From an uncultured Lachnospiraceae bacterium (GTDB taxonomy: Bacteria; Bacillota; Clostridia; Lachnospirales; Lachnospiraceae), in assembly GCA_947165025.1 (NCBI GenBank), contig CAMUYQ010000002.1:310001-374000 (forward strand): DNA of 64,000 nucleotides, written 5' to 3'. The translations under genes and the position numbers were made by a program. The notes beneath the pieces were generated by a model. It was not told the DNA's origin, ran no database searches, and was given only the letters and a program-made list of their open reading frames with translations. Shown here piece by piece: positions 27,102 to 36,610 of the stretch; position 1 is the first letter of the stretch, and every line of letters begins with the position of its first letter.

Positions 27102-28735
27102 TGTTAAAGGATTCGGTATTCAAAAACAAAAAGATACTCATGATATGTCGCGAGACTTACTGTAAGCCTCTCTGGTTTCTGGCGGAGCATCTGAAGGCTG
27201 ACAACGAGGTTGCGGCATTTTTCATAATGTCGACGGAATGCTGCTACAACAAGACGTATTACAACGAGCATACATATTACGAATTTTTAAAGCTTCAGCC
27301 CGATGTGAAGATATATGATGTAAAGGACATATGCGAGCAGTTCATCAACGGGATGAAGGAAAGCGATAAGCCGTATGATGCCGATTATCTGAAGATGATC
27401 GATGAGGAGTACAGCCACTACAAAAATCTCAACATGCAGCTCATGAGTTCCCAGGAAAACACACGCCACTATCACTGGCGCATGTACTGGAAGGTCACGA
27501 CCTATGCCGAGAATCTGTACTGGCTCGAGCTTAACTACAAAAAGATCATCTCGCTTCTTGACGAGTTCAAGCCCGATGTGATCTTCGACATGGATAATGC
27601 GGAGCTCCAGCGTACGATCCTTGCGGAGGTCTGCTATAAGAAGAAGATCCCGTGCATGACTATAGAGTATTCCAAGCTCGGATATTACAAGTACCCGAGC
27701 TTCCAGAACGCGTTCGGGATCGATCCGTACTTTGAGAAGCTTTTCAATGACATAAAGGCGCTTCCGGACAGCGAGATAAAAGAGAGCGTCGAATACGTTG
27801 AAAACTATCGCAGGGAAAACTCGATCATGAACAAGGAGTTTGCCGGATCGGTAACTTCCAAATACGAGAGGGACAGCCTGATCTGGATCGCACGCGTGAT
27901 GCACGGCAAGCTCGAGTATTTCTACGACATGGATATCAGGAAGCATAACCTCAAGCTCAAGAAAAAGAGCCCGATGCTTTATGCACCTTCCCTTCCGTAT
28001 ATCAGGTATTATCTGGAAGAGGAGCTTAAGAAGAGATATCTGTACGGAAAGAACAAGTATTTCGAGAATCCGGTCGAAGGCGAGGACTATGTGTTCATGC
28101 CGCTCCACCTGATCCCCGAATCGTCGGTGTTTGTGAAAGCATCATATTACGTCGATGAACTTAACCTTATAGAACAGGTATCAAAGGCACTCCCGATCGG
28201 ATGGAGACTGTACGTCAAGGAACATCAGGCGATGCTTGGTGAGCGCGGATTCGAGTTCTACAAAAAGGTCAAGGAGATACATAACGTACGTCTTGTACAG
28301 ATCAATTACTACAAGGATCCTAAGCCGTGGATAATGAACGCGAAGGGAGTCATCACCATCACGGGTACGGCTGCATATGAGGCAGCGCTTCTCGGCAAGC
28401 GATCGATAATATTCGGAAATGTTCCGTTCGCACTGATCGACGGCATTACAAGGATCACGTCATTTGACGATCTTCATGATGCGATATGTTCGTTTGGCCC
28501 CGTTGATTCGCTGCACTCTGCGGCAAGCTACGTTGAAGCGGTCAAGCGTGCCGGATCCGAAGTCAGGATATTTGAACTCATGGACCAGGCCGACGAGATA
28601 TTCTCAGGCAAACGTGAGCGCACGCAGGAGTTCGATGACATGCTCGACGAGCTCATCGTGTTCTACGAGAAAGGGTACGACCGTTACCTGAAGGCACTTA
28701 AGGACGGGTACTTTATTTCAGATATGAAAATATAA
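27101..28735 (+). CDS. Capsule-synthesis-type GT-B-like protein
   Basis: The 544-residue protein resembles capsular polysaccharide biosynthesis proteins of the KpsS/KpsC (Capsule_synth) type in its C-terminal half: GWRLYVKEHQAMLG (about 367-380), then ITITGTAAYEAALLGKRSIIFG (about 425-446). KpsC/KpsS are retaining Kdo transferases. The N-terminal half carries an unassigned region with several Tyr-rich helices and a DMDNAELQRT segment. It overlaps its upstream gene by one base and the nonulosonate synthase by one base. From that neighbourhood I infer, without proof, that it may use a CMP-activated 2-keto sugar. Confidence 0.65.
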   Translation: MLKDSVFKNKKILMICRETYCKPLWFLAEHLKADNEVAAFFIMSTECCYNKTYYNEHTYYEFLKLQPDVKIYDVKDICEQFINGMKESDKPYDADYLKMIDEEYSHYKNLNMQLMSSQENTRHYHWRMYWKVTTYAENLYWLELNYKKIISLLDEFKPDVIFDMDNAELQRTILAEVCYKKKIPCMTIEYSKLGYYKYPSFQNAFGIDPYFEKLFNDIKALPDSEIKESVEYVENYRRENSIMNKEFAGSVTSKYERDSLIWIARVMHGKLEYFYDMDIRKHNLKLKKKSPMLYAPSLPYIRYYLEEELKKRYLYGKNKYFENPVEGEDYVFMPLHLIPESSVFVKASYYVDELNLIEQVSKALPIGWRLYVKEHQAMLGERGFEFYKKVKEIHNVRLVQINYYKDPKPWIMNAKGVITITGTAAYEAALLGKRSIIFGNVPFALIDGITRITSFDDLHDAICSFGPVDSLHSAASYVEAVKRAGSEVRIFELMDQADEIFSGKRERTQEFDDMLDELIVFYEKGYDRYLKALKDGYFISDMKI

Positions 28736-29919
28736 TGAGCGAACGGAAACGTTTACTGTTTGCGAGAAAAGCTTTGGAGGAGCGAAAGCGCCTTTTCGAG
28801 CAAATTGTAAATGCTTCCGTGAGCGTATCGGAGACAGACATGGAAAGCACGATCATGAAACGCCTCGGCGAAGGAAAGTTCGTCCTGATCGCCGAGATAG
28901 GCGTAAACTATTATGACATCGCAACAGAGCGCGGCATTTCGAACATGGATGCCGCCAAACTTATGGTAAAGGAAGCGAAGGCTGCCGGGATACACGCGGT
29001 CAAGTTCCAGACGTACAAGGCGGGAACACTTGCTGCAAAAGCATCCCCGTATTACTGGGATATAACCGAGGAGCCGACAAGGTCGCAGTATGAACTCTTC
29101 ACAAAGTTCGATTCGTTCGGATATGCCGAATACAAAGAGCTGAAAGAGTACAGCGACAGCATCGGTATCGAGTTCCTTTCAACGGCCTTTGATATCGAGT
29201 CCGCGGATTACCTTGATGAACTTATGAACGTTTATAAGATCTCTTCCTCGGATCTTTCAAACATCCCGTTCATAGAGTATCAGGCAAAGAAGAACAAGCC
29301 CATACTGCTTTCGGTCGGTGCTTCAAATGAAGACGAGATAAAGCGCGCCCTTTCGGCCATACGCAAAAATACCGATGCACCCGTTGCTCTGCTTCACTGT
29401 GTTCTTGAATATCCGACACCGCTTGAGGATGCAAACCTGTTAAAGATCGCATCGCTTAAGGAAAGATTCCCCGATGTTTATATAGGGTATTCGGATCATA
29501 CGAAGCCTACCGACGACTGCGACATTATAAAGTGCGCATACAATCTCGGGGCGCAGCTTGTTGAAAAGCATTTCACGCTTAACAAAACTCTTAAGGGCAA
29601 CGATCATTATCATGCGATGGATCCGTCAGATGCGGCAAAGATACTGTCTGCGATCGAGAGGATGGACATGATAAGGGGAAAGGGCGATCTGGTAAGCCTT
29701 GATACCGAAAGTGCGGCAAGGCAGAATGCGAGACGCTCACTTGTATCGCTCGGAAATATCAGTAAGGGAAGAGTTATCACGAAAGAGATGCTCACTTTCA
29801 AGCGTCCGGGTACGGGTATCTCGCCCGACAGGATCGACGAGGTGGCAGGATGCACGGCGGCCTGCGATATTGCTGACGATACGATCATACAGGAGAACAT
29901 GCTCATTCATGGCAGGTGA
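28735..29919 (+). CDS. Nonulosonate synthase (NeuB/PseI/LegI family)
   Basis: It condenses a 6-carbon aminosugar with phosphoenolpyruvate to a nine-carbon nonulosonic acid. The 394-residue protein has the NeuB TIM barrel (from LIAEIGVNYYD at about 51-61, with KFQTYKAGTL and a EKHFTLNKTLKGNDHYH metal-binding stretch) and a C-terminal SAF domain (about 330-394). It carries an extra charged helix of about 35-45 residues at the N-terminus. An internal ATG at 28840 with GGAGA upstream would remove most of it and is a real alternative start. Which acid is made (sialic, pseudaminic or legionaminic) cannot be fixed by eye; the PseG-type partner favours pseudaminic or a relative. Confidence 0.88.
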   Translation: MSERKRLLFARKALEERKRLFEQIVNASVSVSETDMESTIMKRLGEGKFVLIAEIGVNYYDIATERGISNMDAAKLMVKEAKAAGIHAVKFQTYKAGTLAAKASPYYWDITEEPTRSQYELFTKFDSFGYAEYKELKEYSDSIGIEFLSTAFDIESADYLDELMNVYKISSSDLSNIPFIEYQAKKNKPILLSVGASNEDEIKRALSAIRKNTDAPVALLHCVLEYPTPLEDANLLKIASLKERFPDVYIGYSDHTKPTDDCDIIKCAYNLGAQLVEKHFTLNKTLKGNDHYHAMDPSDAAKILSAIERMDMIRGKGDLVSLDTESAARQNARRSLVSLGNISKGRVITKEMLTFKRPGTGISPDRIDEVAGCTAACDIADDTIIQENMLIHGR

Positions 29920-31363
29920 AAAAGCTGATACGAACCGGGTCGTAAAATCCGGTATCTGGTATACGATAGCCAATGTTTCCATAAGAGCCGTTGCCATAAT
30001 CACAACACCGATCTATACGGGAATGCTGACGACGGCTGAATACGGAAAGGCCAATACATACAATTCATGGATCGACGTTTTTAACGTGTTTGCATGTCTG
30101 TGCGTCGTGTATTCGATAGGACGGGCTAAGCTTGATTTTCCCGATAAGTTTGACGAATATATGTCTGCACTCCAGGGTCTGTCGAGTTCTTTCGGCCTGA
30201 TCCTTCTTGTCTTTGCATTCATTTTCAGGGAAGCACTTGCGGGATGGATCCACTACGAGGTTCCGCTTGCGGTGGGCCTGTTCGCATATCTGTGCGTATC
30301 TCCTTCCGTTGAATATATGATGCAGAAATGCAGATATGAGTACCGTTACAAGGAGAACATACTCATATCCCTGATCACGTGCGTCGGCCAGGTGGCCCTG
30401 TCGATCACGCTGATGCTCGTCTTTAACGACAACAGGTATATCGGAAAGATCCTCGGTGTGATAATCCCGACTGCGATAATGGGCATCGTGTTCTATATTC
30501 AGTTCATCGTACGCGGAAAGGTTTTCTACAAAAAAGAGTACTGGATATATGCCTTAAAGATCGGACTTCCGATGATACCGCACGGACTGGCGCTCATCCT
30601 TCTTGCACAGATGGACAGGATCATGATCAAGTCCATTCTGTCCGATGCAGAATCGGGCCTGTACATTTTCGGATATTCGTTCGCAACGCTCTTGATGATC
30701 TTCACGAACGCGATAGGCCAGGCATGGCTGCCGTGGTTTAATGAGACGCTGTTTGCGGGAGGAGTCGAAAAGGTTAAGAGCATACAAAAAAAACTTGTTC
30801 TGCTCGGGTGTTTTCTGTCGTTTGCGTTTATCGTTGCGGCTCCTGAAGCCCTGATGCTCTTATCGATATCAAACGATTCGTACTGGATCGCCAAGTACGT
30901 TGTACCGCCGATAGTTCTCGGAACGCTTGCACAGTATTTCTACACGTTCTATGTCAATTACGAGATATTCTGCAAGAAGACGCCGCTCATAGCAGCGGGA
31001 TCGGTCGGTGCCGCAATAATAAACTATGTGTTAAATGCGATGTTCATCCCGAGATACGGGTACATCGCTGCCGCATATACGACACTTGCAAGTTACCTGA
31101 TCCTTATGGCAGCGCACTTTATAATGGTAAGACTTGTGCTTAAGGGAAAAGTATACGACGATCTCAATATGTTCATATCGCTCGCTCTTTCGATCGCCGT
31201 GGGCCTGTCGTTCCTGCTGCTGTACAGAGAGGGACTGAACATGATACTGCTCAGATACGCGCTTGCTGTCGCGATCATCGGCGTTTTTGCAATTATAAAC
31301 AGACGTGATATAATTACGCTAGCAAATTACGTAAAAAAGCGGTTTTTCGGGAAAAATCAATGA
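29909..31363 (+). CDS. wzx: Wzx-type oligosaccharide flippase 2
   Basis: The start at 29909 gives 484 residues; the frame stays open upstream to 29699 but that part lies within the synthase gene in another frame. About 12-14 helices are visible with the flippase patterns VKSGIWYTIANVSIRAVAII near the start and LPMIPHGLALILLAQMDRIM near 215. It belongs to the polysaccharide-synthesis flippase group and likely exports the nonulosonate- or FucNAc-containing unit. It overlaps the synthase by 11 bases and the next gene by 4. Its last 80 bases contain a promoter (31287-31314). Confidence 0.87.
   Translation: MAGEKADTNRVVKSGIWYTIANVSIRAVAIITTPIYTGMLTTAEYGKANTYNSWIDVFNVFACLCVVYSIGRAKLDFPDKFDEYMSALQGLSSSFGLILLVFAFIFREALAGWIHYEVPLAVGLFAYLCVSPSVEYMMQKCRYEYRYKENILISLITCVGQVALSITLMLVFNDNRYIGKILGVIIPTAIMGIVFYIQFIVRGKVFYKKEYWIYALKIGLPMIPHGLALILLAQMDRIMIKSILSDAESGLYIFGYSFATLLMIFTNAIGQAWLPWFNETLFAGGVEKVKSIQKKLVLLGCFLSFAFIVAAPEALMLLSISNDSYWIAKYVVPPIVLGTLAQYFYTFYVNYEIFCKKTPLIAAGSVGAAIINYVLNAMFIPRYGYIAAAYTTLASYLILMAAHFIMVRLVLKGKVYDDLNMFISLALSIAVGLSFLLLYREGLNMILLRYALAVAIIGVFAIINRRDIITLANYVKKRFFGKNQ
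31287..31314 (+). promoter_or_regulatory. Internal SigA-type promoter before the NeuA-PseG fusion
   Basis: TTGCAA (31287-31292), a 16-base spacer and TATAAT (31309-31314) with an extended -10 TG at 31306-31307. It lies about 45 bases upstream of the start at 31360, inside the end of the flippase gene. The 9-base TGATATAAT is identical to those before ptsH and the CapD-like gene. Confidence 0.6.
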
Positions 31364-33021
31364 AAACACTGATAGTTATCCCCGCCAGGGGCGGGTCAAA
31401 AAGAATACCGAGAAAAAATGTCAGGATCATGTGCGGAAAGCCCCTTATCGCCTATTCGATAGAGAATGCCAAGGCGCTGAGGGAAACGATGCATCTGGAT
31501 GTTGACGTTGCGGTCTCGACGGACGACGAGGAGCTCGGGGGGATAGTCGAAAAACGCGGAGTTGAAGTTATAGCGCGCCCCGCAGAACTTGCGACCGACA
31601 ACGTAACGCTCGATCCCGTTATATTCCATGCTCTCAACTACATGGAAGAGAAGAAAAATGTCCGTTACGACACAGTGATCACCATGCAGGCAACAAGCCC
31701 GACCCTTAAGATGATCACGATAAAGAACGCGATCGAATACTTCGAAGATCATGACTTCGACACTGTTCTTTCCGCCACGAACAAGCCTCATCTGTCATGG
31801 GGAGTGAACGAGGAGGGAGAGTACGTTAAAAACTATGAGAAGCGTCTCAATTCCCAGCAGCTTCCGCCAAACTTTCTCGAGACCGGCGGATTCCTGATCA
31901 CAAGACGTGACTGTGTCACGAACGAGGGAAGGATCGGTGCGAAGGTCAGCATATTTGAGATACCCGAGGACGAAGCGGTCGATATCGACACGTATTCCGA
32001 CTGGGTGCTGTGCGAGAACATATTAAGGCGCAAAAAGATAATGTTTCGAACCGTCGGAAAGAGATCGGTCGGAATGGGCCACGTATACAGGTGCCTTACA
32101 CTCGCATACAAGCTTACCGGACATGATGTCATCTTTGCCGCATCGGAGGATTCCGATATCGGTATAGAAAAGATAAAGGAATCAAACTTCAATGTCATCA
32201 GGATAAAGGATGATGCACACTTTGAAAAAGTCCTGTCGGAAGAAAAGCCCGACATACTTGTTAACGATATCCTTGATACTACTGCCGAATACATGCAGAT
32301 GGCGACAAAATACGCAAAGCGTGTCGTAAACTTCGAGGACGTCGGAAGCGGTGCAAAGTATGCGGACGCTGTAATAAATGCTCTGTATGAAAAGGGCGAC
32401 AAGCTTCACAACGAATATTACGGCAGTAAATATTTCTGCATAAGGGATGAATTCCTTGAAGAGCATCCGAAGGAGTTTTCCGAAAAGTGTGAGAACGTTC
32501 TCGTCATATTCGGCGGAGCGGATCCGTCGGACCTTACCGGAAGGCTTTACGGTATATGCAGAAGGCTTCATAAGACAAACCCCGACGTTAGGTTCCATTT
32601 CCTGCTCGGATTTGCATATCCCTATTCGGACAGGATAGTGACTGTTGAAGAAGACAATGTGTTCATACATAAGGACGTAAAGCGTGTCAGCGCATATATG
32701 GGCAGGATGGATCTGGCCATCACGAGCCAGGGACGTACCGTTTACGAGCTTGCCAGCATGGGTGTTCCCGCCATAGTCCTTGCACAGAATGAGCGCGAGG
32801 CAATGCATGTGTTTGCCGGAATCCAGAACGGGTTCATCAATCTCGGTATCGGAGCCGAAACGGATGATGAGACTGTTGTATCAACGATAGAATGGCTCAT
32901 GTCAACGCCCAATGTCAGAAAAGAGATGAGAAAGCTCCAGCTTCAGAAGGACTTCTCAAAGGGTCATGAGAGAGTCATCAGGCTGATACTTGACGACAGC
33001 GACGAAAGCATCGACGGATAA
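31360..33021 (+). CDS. Fused CMP-nonulosonate cytidylyltransferase and PseG-like domain
   Basis: The 553-residue protein joins two enzymes that are usually separate. Residues 1 to about 225 are a NeuA/PseF-type cytidylyltransferase: IPARGGSKRIPRKN (7-20), ATSPT (111-115) and the metal-binding DID (208-210). From about 226 to 545 is a GT-B-like domain of the PseG/SpsG type: a GMGHVYRCLTLA loop with His241, FGGADPSDLTG and TVYELASMGVPAI. PseG removes UDP from the last nucleotide-linked precursor of pseudaminic acid, and PseF activates the finished acid with CTP. The fusion would pair steps on both sides of the PseI synthase reaction. It overlaps the flippase by 4 bases. Confidence 0.87.
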   Translation: MKTLIVIPARGGSKRIPRKNVRIMCGKPLIAYSIENAKALRETMHLDVDVAVSTDDEELGGIVEKRGVEVIARPAELATDNVTLDPVIFHALNYMEEKKNVRYDTVITMQATSPTLKMITIKNAIEYFEDHDFDTVLSATNKPHLSWGVNEEGEYVKNYEKRLNSQQLPPNFLETGGFLITRRDCVTNEGRIGAKVSIFEIPEDEAVDIDTYSDWVLCENILRRKKIMFRTVGKRSVGMGHVYRCLTLAYKLTGHDVIFAASEDSDIGIEKIKESNFNVIRIKDDAHFEKVLSEEKPDILVNDILDTTAEYMQMATKYAKRVVNFEDVGSGAKYADAVINALYEKGDKLHNEYYGSKYFCIRDEFLEEHPKEFSEKCENVLVIFGGADPSDLTGRLYGICRRLHKTNPDVRFHFLLGFAYPYSDRIVTVEEDNVFIHKDVKRVSAYMGRMDLAITSQGRTVYELASMGVPAIVLAQNEREAMHVFAGIQNGFINLGIGAETDDETVVSTIEWLMSTPNVRKEMRKLQLQKDFSKGHERVIRLILDDSDESIDG

Positions 33022-33030
33022 CGGAGTCAG

Positions 33031-34494
33031 ATGAGAAAAAGACATAATGCAGATCCTCTTGCCGAAGCAAGACGCAAAGAGCAGGAGCGACTGGAGCGTG
33101 AGCGTCAGGAAATGATCATGGCACAGAATGATATTTCCGTGATCTCACTTGACAATAACATAGAGAACGAGTTCATCGGGCAGGGCATGAATGAGCCCGA
33201 GCCCGATATCCTGTATACAAACGAGGCAAAGAAGGTCGTAAGGAGCCTTAATCATCTGGAGAACCGGAGGGTCATGCTCGTCAACACGGTTGTCGGAACG
33301 GGATCCGTAGGAAGACTTGTTGAAGGCCTTTACAATACCCTTACCGCTAACGGATACGAATGCATGGTCGCATACGGCAGGGATTCGCATCCCGAAGGCA
33401 TGAACGGATACAGGATCGGACAGGATCTTGACGTGTATATCCACGGCGGTCTGTCGAGGATCACGGACAGACACGGGTTCTACTCGAAAAGAGCGACGAT
33501 CGAGTTCATAAACGTCATAGAAGAGTTCAAACCGGACATAATCCACCTTCACAATGTTCATGGATATTATCTGAATATCCGTGTTCTTTTTGAATACCTG
33601 AAAAGTACGGATATCAGGATCATATGGACGCTTCATGACTGCTGGACGTTTACGGGACACTGTTCCCACTTTGAATATATCGGATGCATGAAATGGGTGA
33701 GCGGGTGCTATTCGTGCGAGCAGCTTGCCGAGTATCCGAAGTCGGTAGGCAAGGACAATTCGCAGAGAAACTATGCCGACAAGAAGGAACTGTTCACGGG
33801 ATTTGAAGACATGACGCTTGTTACCCCTTCACAGTGGCTCAAAGGTCGTGTGGAGCAGTCGTTCATGGGAGAATATCATACCGTAGTCGTTCCGACCGGG
33901 ATAGATACATCGGTATTTCATCCGGTGGAGGAGCAGAGAGTCGACGATAATCTTGTGTTCAGGCTCAGGAACAGTCTGAACCTGCGTAACAAGAACGTCC
34001 TGCTCGGAGTGGCCAATCCGTGGCGCGAGAGAAAGGGACTGATGCAGTTCGTCAACCTTTCCAAGCTTATTAACGAGAGGTGTGTCATAGTGCTCGTCGG
34101 GCTTAACGATGAACAGCTCTCAAATCTTCCCGAGTCGATAATCGGTATCGGTCATACCGACAGTGCGGCGGAACTTGCGGCACTTTACTCGATGGCAGAC
34201 ATATATGTGAACCTGACGCTGGAGGATACTTTCCCGACAACGAACATCGAGGCGCTCGCATGCGGTACGCCTGTCATCACATACAGATCGGGAGGAAGCG
34301 CGGAGTCGATCGATGACACATGCGGTATTTCCGTTGAACGTAATTCCGTCCAGGGTGTTGTTGCCGCGATCGATACGATAATATCCCAGAAGGGTATCGC
34401 ATACACAAAGGAAGACTGTGTCAGACACGCGATGCTCTATGACAAGGATGTGCGTTTCGAAGAATACATCCGTGAAGTTTATGAGGGAATGTAA
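33031..34494 (+). CDS. Glycosyltransferase family 4 with charged N-terminal extension
   Basis: The 487-residue protein has a highly charged, coiled-coil-prone start (residues 1-30) and an acidic linker before the GT-B domain, which begins with VMLVNTVVGTGSVGRLVEGLY (about 81-101, split here for length: VVGTGSVGRL). The WTLHDCWTFTGHC motif (near 189-201) is typical of WcaC-like enzymes, and the donor-site LEDTFPTTNIEALACG (about 397-412) has the EX7E pair. Unlike most genes here it is separated from its neighbours by 9 and 0 bases rather than overlapping. Sugar unknown. Confidence 0.86.
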   Translation: MRKRHNADPLAEARRKEQERLERERQEMIMAQNDISVISLDNNIENEFIGQGMNEPEPDILYTNEAKKVVRSLNHLENRRVMLVNTVVGTGSVGRLVEGLYNTLTANGYECMVAYGRDSHPEGMNGYRIGQDLDVYIHGGLSRITDRHGFYSKRATIEFINVIEEFKPDIIHLHNVHGYYLNIRVLFEYLKSTDIRIIWTLHDCWTFTGHCSHFEYIGCMKWVSGCYSCEQLAEYPKSVGKDNSQRNYADKKELFTGFEDMTLVTPSQWLKGRVEQSFMGEYHTVVVPTGIDTSVFHPVEEQRVDDNLVFRLRNSLNLRNKNVLLGVANPWRERKGLMQFVNLSKLINERCVIVLVGLNDEQLSNLPESIIGIGHTDSAAELAALYSMADIYVNLTLEDTFPTTNIEALACGTPVITYRSGGSAESIDDTCGISVERNSVQGVVAAIDTIISQKGIAYTKEDCVRHAMLYDKDVRFEEYIREVYEGM

Positions 34495-35874
34495 ATGAAA
34501 TTACATGATTTTTGCACGAAATTTCAACATTCCATAGTGTTCCTTATCGAACTTGTCATGTACGTGGCATGTCTTGCCACGTTCTTTTTGATGTTCGCCA
34601 TCGATAACCCCGAGATAATAAAACTGTCAAGAACGGCAGCCGTAACACTTTCAACTTTTGTCATCATGCTCGTGCTCTTAACGTTCATGTACGGAAGGTA
34701 TGATGTCGGAAACCGAAGATGGGGACAGGTTGCGCTTTCAGTGTCGATAACGCTCATCATCACCGATCTTGCAACATACCTGGAACTGACGATCATGAAG
34801 ACGAACGAGGCGAACAATACGACATTCCGTCTCGAGAACATAGGGATACTGTTCCTCGTGTTTGTCATACAGATCTTTGTGATCATACTCATGTGTGCTC
34901 TGGGCGACAGGTTCTATTTCTGGATACATCCGAAGGAACACTGTCTTGTCGTGACTGCGGACAGGGAAGAAGCGAAGCGTGTCAAAGAGGCTCTGGAATC
35001 ATTTGAGAAGCGCTATGAGGTCACCGGTATCACAACGTATGATGATACCGATCTTGAATCAAAAATGGTCGCAAACGACACGATAGTCCTGTATGAGCTT
35101 CCCGTTGAAGAAAGAACGAAGATAATAGATTTCTGCTATCAGAATCTTAAGAACATATACTTCAATCCGCACATCGCCGATATTCTCGAGCAGAATTCGC
35201 ATCAGGTCATCATGGATGATATTTCGCTCTTCTCGACGAGATACCATATGATCACGTTCGAGGAAAGGCTTGTCAAGAGGTTTATGGATACGTTCATAAG
35301 CCTTCTGGCACTTATCATCACGAGCCCCATCCTTCTTGTTTCAGCGATCTGCATCAAAAAGAATGACGGCGGAAAAGTGTTCTTCAGACAGAAGAGGGCG
35401 ACCGTTCACGGAAGGGTGTTTGAGATAATAAAATTTCGAACGATGCACGAAAACGTGGAGAACTTCTCTTCAACCGAAGAGGACGACAGGATCACAAAGG
35501 TCGGAAAGGTTCTGAGAAAATACAGGATCGACGAGCTGCCGCAGTTCGTCAATATCTTAAAGGGTGATATGAGCCTTGTCGGGCCGCGTCCCGAGATGCT
35601 TGAAAATGTTGAGGATTACGAAAAGGATCTTCCGGAATTCAGGTACAGGCTCAGGATGAAGGCGGGACTTACCGGGCTGGCTCAGATATACGGAAAATAT
35701 AACACAACATCACGGGATAAGCTGATGCTCGACTTGATGTACATAGAAAACTACAGTCTTGTCAGAGACATCCAGCTGCTGTTCCAGACCGTCCTGGTGC
35801 TGTTCAGGGCCGAAGACAGCACGAAAGCGTTTTCGAAAACGGAAAAAAGAGAAGGATCAGATGACAAAGAATGA
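34495..35874 (+). CDS. Priming polyprenyl glycosylphosphotransferase 2
   Basis: This is a second priming enzyme, 459 residues, paralogous to that at 12147. Four to five helices lie in residues 15-140, a nucleotide-binding-like middle region follows, and the sugar transferase domain starts with the helix near 262-287. Catalytic Asp346-Glu347 (IDELPQ) and PRPE (364-367) are intact. The final residues share KYNT-DKL-LDL-YIEN spacing with the first copy. Two priming enzymes imply two lipid-linked repeat units or a duplicated first step. It starts immediately after the GT4 stop codon and overlaps the next GT2 by 14 bases. Confidence 0.9.
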   Translation: MKLHDFCTKFQHSIVFLIELVMYVACLATFFLMFAIDNPEIIKLSRTAAVTLSTFVIMLVLLTFMYGRYDVGNRRWGQVALSVSITLIITDLATYLELTIMKTNEANNTTFRLENIGILFLVFVIQIFVIILMCALGDRFYFWIHPKEHCLVVTADREEAKRVKEALESFEKRYEVTGITTYDDTDLESKMVANDTIVLYELPVEERTKIIDFCYQNLKNIYFNPHIADILEQNSHQVIMDDISLFSTRYHMITFEERLVKRFMDTFISLLALIITSPILLVSAICIKKNDGGKVFFRQKRATVHGRVFEIIKFRTMHENVENFSSTEEDDRITKVGKVLRKYRIDELPQFVNILKGDMSLVGPRPEMLENVEDYEKDLPEFRYRLRMKAGLTGLAQIYGKYNTTSRDKLMLDLMYIENYSLVRDIQLLFQTVLVLFRAEDSTKAFSKTEKREGSDDKE

Positions 35875-36610
35875 TATAAAAATATCCGTGGTCACGGTCA
35901 CTTTCAATTCGGAGAAGACGATCGAGGACACGATAAGATCCGTCCTTTCACAGACTTATCAGCCGTATGAATATATCATCGCGGACGGGGGTTCGGATGA
36001 CAGAACGCTTGAGATACTTGACGGCTACGCAAAGGAATTTGACGAGCGCGGCATAAAGCTGTCGGTCAAGAGCGAGAGTGACAACGGGATATATGACGCG
36101 ATGAACAAAGGCGTAGCAAGAGCGGCCGGAGACATTGTCGGTATCATAAACAGTGATGACTGGTATGAAAAAGATGCTCTTGAAACGGTTGCCGCTGCGT
36201 ACGCTGAGAAGCCGTTCGATCTTTTCTATGCCGATGTCAGGATGGTACTTCCCGACGGAAGATCGTTCGTAAAGCATTCGAAAAACCGCAGATATGCTAC
36301 GAGCCGTGACTGGAACCATCCGACCACTTTCATCACTAAAGAGATTTATAACAGGTACAGCTACAGAACTGAAACGATACATGATGACTATGACCTGATA
36401 CTCAGGCTGAAGCATGACGGTGTACGGATAACCGTAAAGAATAAAGTCATCGCGAACTTCAGGATGAACGGCACCAGCCATAAGAGGTCGCTTTCGGCGG
36501 CACTTTCAAGCATTAAGATCAAATACAGTATATACAGGCAGAACGGTTACAGCAGGTTTTATATTTTTGAGTGCCTGATCGTTGAAGCCGGAAAGCTGAT
36601 GATCGGATAA
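35861..36610 (+). CDS. Glycosyltransferase family 2 (WcaA-like)
   Basis: The start at 35861 gives 249 residues; an open frame continues upstream into the priming-enzyme gene but lacks protein-like character. GT-A marks: ISVVTVTFNSEKTIEDTI, the short ADGGSDD loop (about 40-46) and INSDDWY (about 92-98) as metal site. A GIYDAMNKGV stretch (about 74-83) is typical of the WcaA-like group. AAGGA lies a few bases upstream. It overlaps the priming enzyme and is followed directly by a GT4, suggesting it adds the second sugar of this unit. Confidence 0.87.
   Translation: MTKNDIKISVVTVTFNSEKTIEDTIRSVLSQTYQPYEYIIADGGSDDRTLEILDGYAKEFDERGIKLSVKSESDNGIYDAMNKGVARAAGDIVGIINSDDWYEKDALETVAAAYAEKPFDLFYADVRMVLPDGRSFVKHSKNRRYATSRDWNHPTTFITKEIYNRYSYRTETIHDDYDLILRLKHDGVRITVKNKVIANFRMNGTSHKRSLSAALSSIKIKYSIYRQNGYSRFYIFECLIVEAGKLMIG

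Noticed and set aside
28731..28736. TATAAT just before the nonulosonate synthase gene
   Set aside because: It consists of the final codons of the upstream gene; the matching -35 position reads GTACTT, too far from consensus.
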